The translations under genes and the position numbers were made by a program. From Zymobacter sp047495495 (lineage in GTDB: Bacteria; Pseudomonadota; Gammaproteobacteria; Pseudomonadales; Halomonadaceae), in the NCBI RefSeq assembly GCF_047495495.1, contig NZ_CP179930.1, positions 2,604,001-2,668,000 on the forward strand: 64,000 nucleotides of DNA. The letters are read 5' to 3'. Below the pieces are notes generated by a model. That model had not been told where the DNA came from. It was given only the letters and a program-made list of their open reading frames with translations, and searched no databases. Shown one piece after another: positions 61,036 to 64,000 of the stretch; within the stretch, counting starts at the first letter, position 1; each line of letters begins with the position of its first letter.

Positions 61036-64000
61036 ATGCCCCATCGTGTTACGCGCTCGCAGGAAGAAGTTTTTCTCGCACACGCCCAGCTTGCGCACTC
61101 CTCTTTCTACAACCTCATGGATATCATCACCATCAAAGGGCCGCTGGATCCGGCGCGCCTGCACCGTGCCATCACACGAATGATGAGTGAAACCGATACG
61201 CTGAATTTCAACTTCACCTATCAGAACGGTGGCGTACGGCCAGTGCCGCGCACCAACATCTTTCTGTTCGAGGAGCGGGACGTCAGTGCGGAAGATGATC
61301 CGACAACCGCCGCTCAGCGGCTCATTGACGGCTTCATCCATGAAGATCTGGATATCCAGCGCGATGTCCTGCTGTATTTCCGGCTGATCAAGGTCGCTGC
61401 AGACACATGGATGATGGCCGAGTACTGCAACCATATCTCCCTCGACGGTTGGGGCCATTCTCTGATCTACAACCGCATCGTCGAACTGTACAACCATCCA
61501 GAGGCCGCTTCTTCTGCGCCGCTGGGCCAGCAGGCCGACCTGAATGCCTGTGAAGCGCGCTATGCCAGCAGCCCCTCCTACGAAAAAGACCGTACCTACT
61601 GGACGGACTACTGTGATCAGCTGGCCGCTCCGCTCCGACTGTCTTACGATGATCGCCCCGCCAACGCGTTACTACGCTTTCGTGCCCGCCTGAAAGGCCC
61701 GCTGGAAGAACGCCTGCGTACACTGGCTGCCGAGCGCAAGCTACGCCTTTCCAGCCTGCTACTGACGATGTTCAGCATCTTTCTCGGCCGTATGTCCGGT
61801 CAGCCTCGTTTCACGGTCGGCATGCCCGTGGCCGCACGCGTCGACAAGCAGGCCCGCAATATCCCCAGCATGCTGGCGAATATTCTGCCGATGGAAATCG
61901 TCACGCAGCCCGACGATACACTGGACGATGTGACTCGTCACATCAACCGCACCTTGCGTCGCCACCTGCTGCACCAGTGCTACCGCTACGAAGATATGGT
62001 GCGAGACCGCGCCCGTCAGGGAGCCTCTGGCGCCCTTTTCCACATGACCCTCAATGTCGTGGCCTACGATCAGGATCAGACCTTCGAAGGCTGCACGGTA
62101 TCGTTCCAAAACGTCGCTAACGGTCCCGCGGAAGACCTTGGCATCGACGTGTTCGATCGCAACCCCGATGGCAGTCTAGAAATTGGCTTCAATGCCAACG
62201 GCAGCGTCTATTCCCCCGAGCTACTGCAACAGTACTATGACCGCTTCCTGCTGATGGCCGAGCGGATCACCGCAGCACCGGAGACCCCCATCGGCCAGCT
62301 GTCGCTGCTGACCGATCAGGAATTGGCCGCCATCCGTGACCGCGCTCAGCGCCCGCTTCCGCCGTTCGAAAGCATCAACGACCGCTTTGCTGCCGTATGT
62401 GACGCTCATGGCGCACGAACCGCCATCGTCGCCGACGGTCGGCAAATCAGCTACGCTACGCTGGCCCACCACGTCAATGCCCTAGCACACCGATTGGCCG
62501 AGCAGGGTGTCCGTCAGGGCGACCGCGTAGGGGTCATGATGCCGCGAGGCATCGAGTGGGTCACCAGTCTGCTGGCGCTCTATCACCTGGGCGCGACCTA
62601 TCTGCCCATCAATCCGGAACTGCCGACTGCCCGCATCCGCTACATGCTGGACAATGCACGGGTACGTCTGGTGATGGCCCAGCACCCTGAAGCCGTCCAC
62701 GATATCGACGCCAGCATCACCGCCTTTACCCTGCCCGATCTCTCAACGCTGCATGCGCATCAACCCGCTGCCACGCTGACGCCTGATACCGAGGCCTATC
62801 TCATCTATACCTCCGGTTCGACCGGCCACCCCAAAGGGGTCATGGTGCCTCACCAGGGGCTTGTCGATGAATACACCGCCATGCAGCAGGCCGCCCACGT
62901 AACGCCCGATGCCCATGTCATGCAGTCCAGCGCGCTCAGCTTCGACGTGTCCTGCTTGGAGGTCCGTCTGACGTTGCTGTCGGGTGCTACTTTGGTGATC
63001 GCTGACACCCCAGTGATGGCGGGAAGCAGTACCACCCTGCGTCAATTCATCGACCGCCAGCGCATTTCGCACCTGTTCCTGACCCCTAGCGTGCTGGCGT
63101 CTCACACCGCAGATGCTCTGCCAGACGACATCACACTAATCCTGACCGGTGAAGCTACCCCACGCGCAACGCTTGAACGCTTCCAGCACTGCCGCCACGT
63201 GCTCAACCTCTACGGTCCGTCAGAAGCCACCGTCATCTCAATCAATCCCCGCTTCAGTCCTCAGGACACCTCACTGGGCCGCACGATCGACAGCATGCGC
63301 ACCTACGTGCTTGATCCTCAGCAGCAGTTGCTGCCCCCGGGTACGGTCGGCGAACTGTATGCGGCCGGCAGTGGCCTTGCCACTGGCTATCTAGGCCAGC
63401 CCGATATGACACAGAAGCGCTTCGTGACCGATCTGTTCTGTCCCCAGCAGCGTATGTACGCCACCGGCGATCGAGTCTACCAGACGCTGGATGGCCGCCT
63501 GCTCTACGTGGGACGCAAGGACGATCAAGTCAAACTGCGAGGTCTGCGCATCGAGCTAGATGAAGTACGCAATGCACTGCTGCAGTATCCCGATGTGGAA
63601 GAAGCGCACGTCACCATCGAGACTCACCCCGAACATGGCCAACTGCTGGTCGGCTATGTGCGTGCGAATAGCGCCATTGCTCAGAATGCGCTCAAGGCCA
63701 GCCTGCGCCGCACACTGCCGGGCTACATGGTGCCCAGCATGATCCATACGCTGGACAGCTTGCCGCTGACGGCCAATGGCAAACTGGACAAGCGCCGCCT
63801 GCGCGACGTACTGGCCCAACAACGCGTCACGCTGGATACTCGAGCCGACGCCGCCAACGACCAGAAAATCACGGCAACGGAAGCCATGATCTGCGATATC
63901 TTCGCGTCTGTGCTGAAATGCCCATCTCCCATTGCACCGGATCAGGATTTCTTCCTGCTTGGCGGCCACTCGCTGCTGGCCTTCCAAGTGCTACAACAGG
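61036..64000 (+). CDS. second NRPS module, C-A-T..., runs off the window
   Basis: The frame is open for 988 codons to the window edge. The ATG at 61036 has AAGGAAG five bases upstream. The condensation domain has NHISLDGW (His at about 133). The adenylation domain shows YTSGSTGHPKGV, FDVSCLEV, NLYGPSEAT, YATGDR, GRKDDQVKLRGLRIEL and PLTANGKLD. The thiolation motif LGGHSL (Ser979) is reached just before the end. It is clearly paralogous to the upstream NRPS over its whole length, beginning with the same TRSQxEVFLA. The A-pocket reads D-V-L-F-I-T-L-V-I-K, one residue different from its partner. A thioesterase or further module is expected beyond the window. Confidence 0.94.
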   Translation, partial: MPHRVTRSQEEVFLAHAQLAHSSFYNLMDIITIKGPLDPARLHRAITRMMSETDTLNFNFTYQNGGVRPVPRTNIFLFEERDVSAEDDPTTAAQRLIDGFIHEDLDIQRDVLLYFRLIKVAADTWMMAEYCNHISLDGWGHSLIYNRIVELYNHPEAASSAPLGQQADLNACEARYASSPSYEKDRTYWTDYCDQLAAPLRLSYDDRPANALLRFRARLKGPLEERLRTLAAERKLRLSSLLLTMFSIFLGRMSGQPRFTVGMPVAARVDKQARNIPSMLANILPMEIVTQPDDTLDDVTRHINRTLRRHLLHQCYRYEDMVRDRARQGASGALFHMTLNVVAYDQDQTFEGCTVSFQNVANGPAEDLGIDVFDRNPDGSLEIGFNANGSVYSPELLQQYYDRFLLMAERITAAPETPIGQLSLLTDQELAAIRDRAQRPLPPFESINDRFAAVCDAHGARTAIVADGRQISYATLAHHVNALAHRLAEQGVRQGDRVGVMMPRGIEWVTSLLALYHLGATYLPINPELPTARIRYMLDNARVRLVMAQHPEAVHDIDASITAFTLPDLSTLHAHQPAATLTPDTEAYLIYTSGSTGHPKGVMVPHQGLVDEYTAMQQAAHVTPDAHVMQSSALSFDVSCLEVRLTLLSGATLVIADTPVMAGSSTTLRQFIDRQRISHLFLTPSVLASHTADALPDDITLILTGEATPRATLERFQHCRHVLNLYGPSEATVISINPRFSPQDTSLGRTIDSMRTYVLDPQQQLLPPGTVGELYAAGSGLATGYLGQPDMTQKRFVTDLFCPQQRMYATGDRVYQTLDGRLLYVGRKDDQVKLRGLRIELDEVRNALLQYPDVEEAHVTIETHPEHGQLLVGYVRANSAIAQNALKASLRRTLPGYMVPSMIHTLDSLPLTANGKLDKRRLRDVLAQQRVTLDTRADAANDQKITATEAMICDIFASVLKCPSPIAPDQDFFLLGGHSLLAFQVLQQ

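Overview
The window is 64 kb of gammaproteobacterial chromosome. Its housekeeping genes follow the order I know from Pseudomonas and its relatives: queA-tgt-yajC-secDF-suhB-trmJ-iscR-iscS-iscA-ndk-rlmN-pilF-rodZ-ispG-hisS-yfgM-bamB-der, and aroE-hemF-tsaC-dprA-def-fmt-rsmB. Moderately high GC, many GTG starts, and protein sequences close to those of Oceanospirillales suggest a Halomonadaceae-type organism. That assignment is inference only.

Layout. 1-11.6 kb is accessory: an MFS transporter, small zinc-ribbon and acidic proteins, an ynbACD-like lipid operon without ynbB, DUF218 and DUF1232 proteins, a methyltransferase-like protein, a frameshifted HPP membrane gene facing a TetR regulator across a perfect palindrome, and a single-domain (p)ppGpp hydrolase-like HD protein. 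11.9-25.4 kb, all on the minus strand, is a complete P2-type contractile tail locus (a 181-residue protein, then V, W, J, I, two fibres, a 61-residue protein, FI, FII, E/E', T, U, X, D). No capsid, portal, terminase, integrase or lysis gene is present, so it looks like an R-type tailocin. Its leader (25.4-26.2 kb) has three roughly 205-bp tandem repeats whose hairpins show a compensatory base change. Upstream of that lies an unrecognised 207-residue gene, and then tRNA-Leu(CAA).

27.6-56.8 kb is mostly core metabolism: queuosine tRNA modification, the Sec translocase, Fe-S assembly, rRNA and tRNA methylation, isoprenoid synthesis, outer-membrane assembly, ribosome biogenesis, shikimate and haem synthesis, DNA uptake, and formyl-Met handling. 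Three departures stand out. The SuhB homologue has lost its metal-binding motifs. The ISC operon lacks iscU, hscB, hscA, fdx and iscX, and its IscS lacks the C-terminal tail that docks IscU. A 108-bp minisatellite lies between secF and suhB.

57-64 kb holds two tandem, closely related single-module nonribosomal peptide synthetases. The first is C-A-T-TE and complete; the second is C-A-T and runs off the window. Their adenylation pockets are almost the same. AT-rich regions with weak Fur-box-like sequences precede both. The best candidates for a new system are the head-less and lysis-less tail locus with its hairpin-repeat leader, and the NRPS pair.
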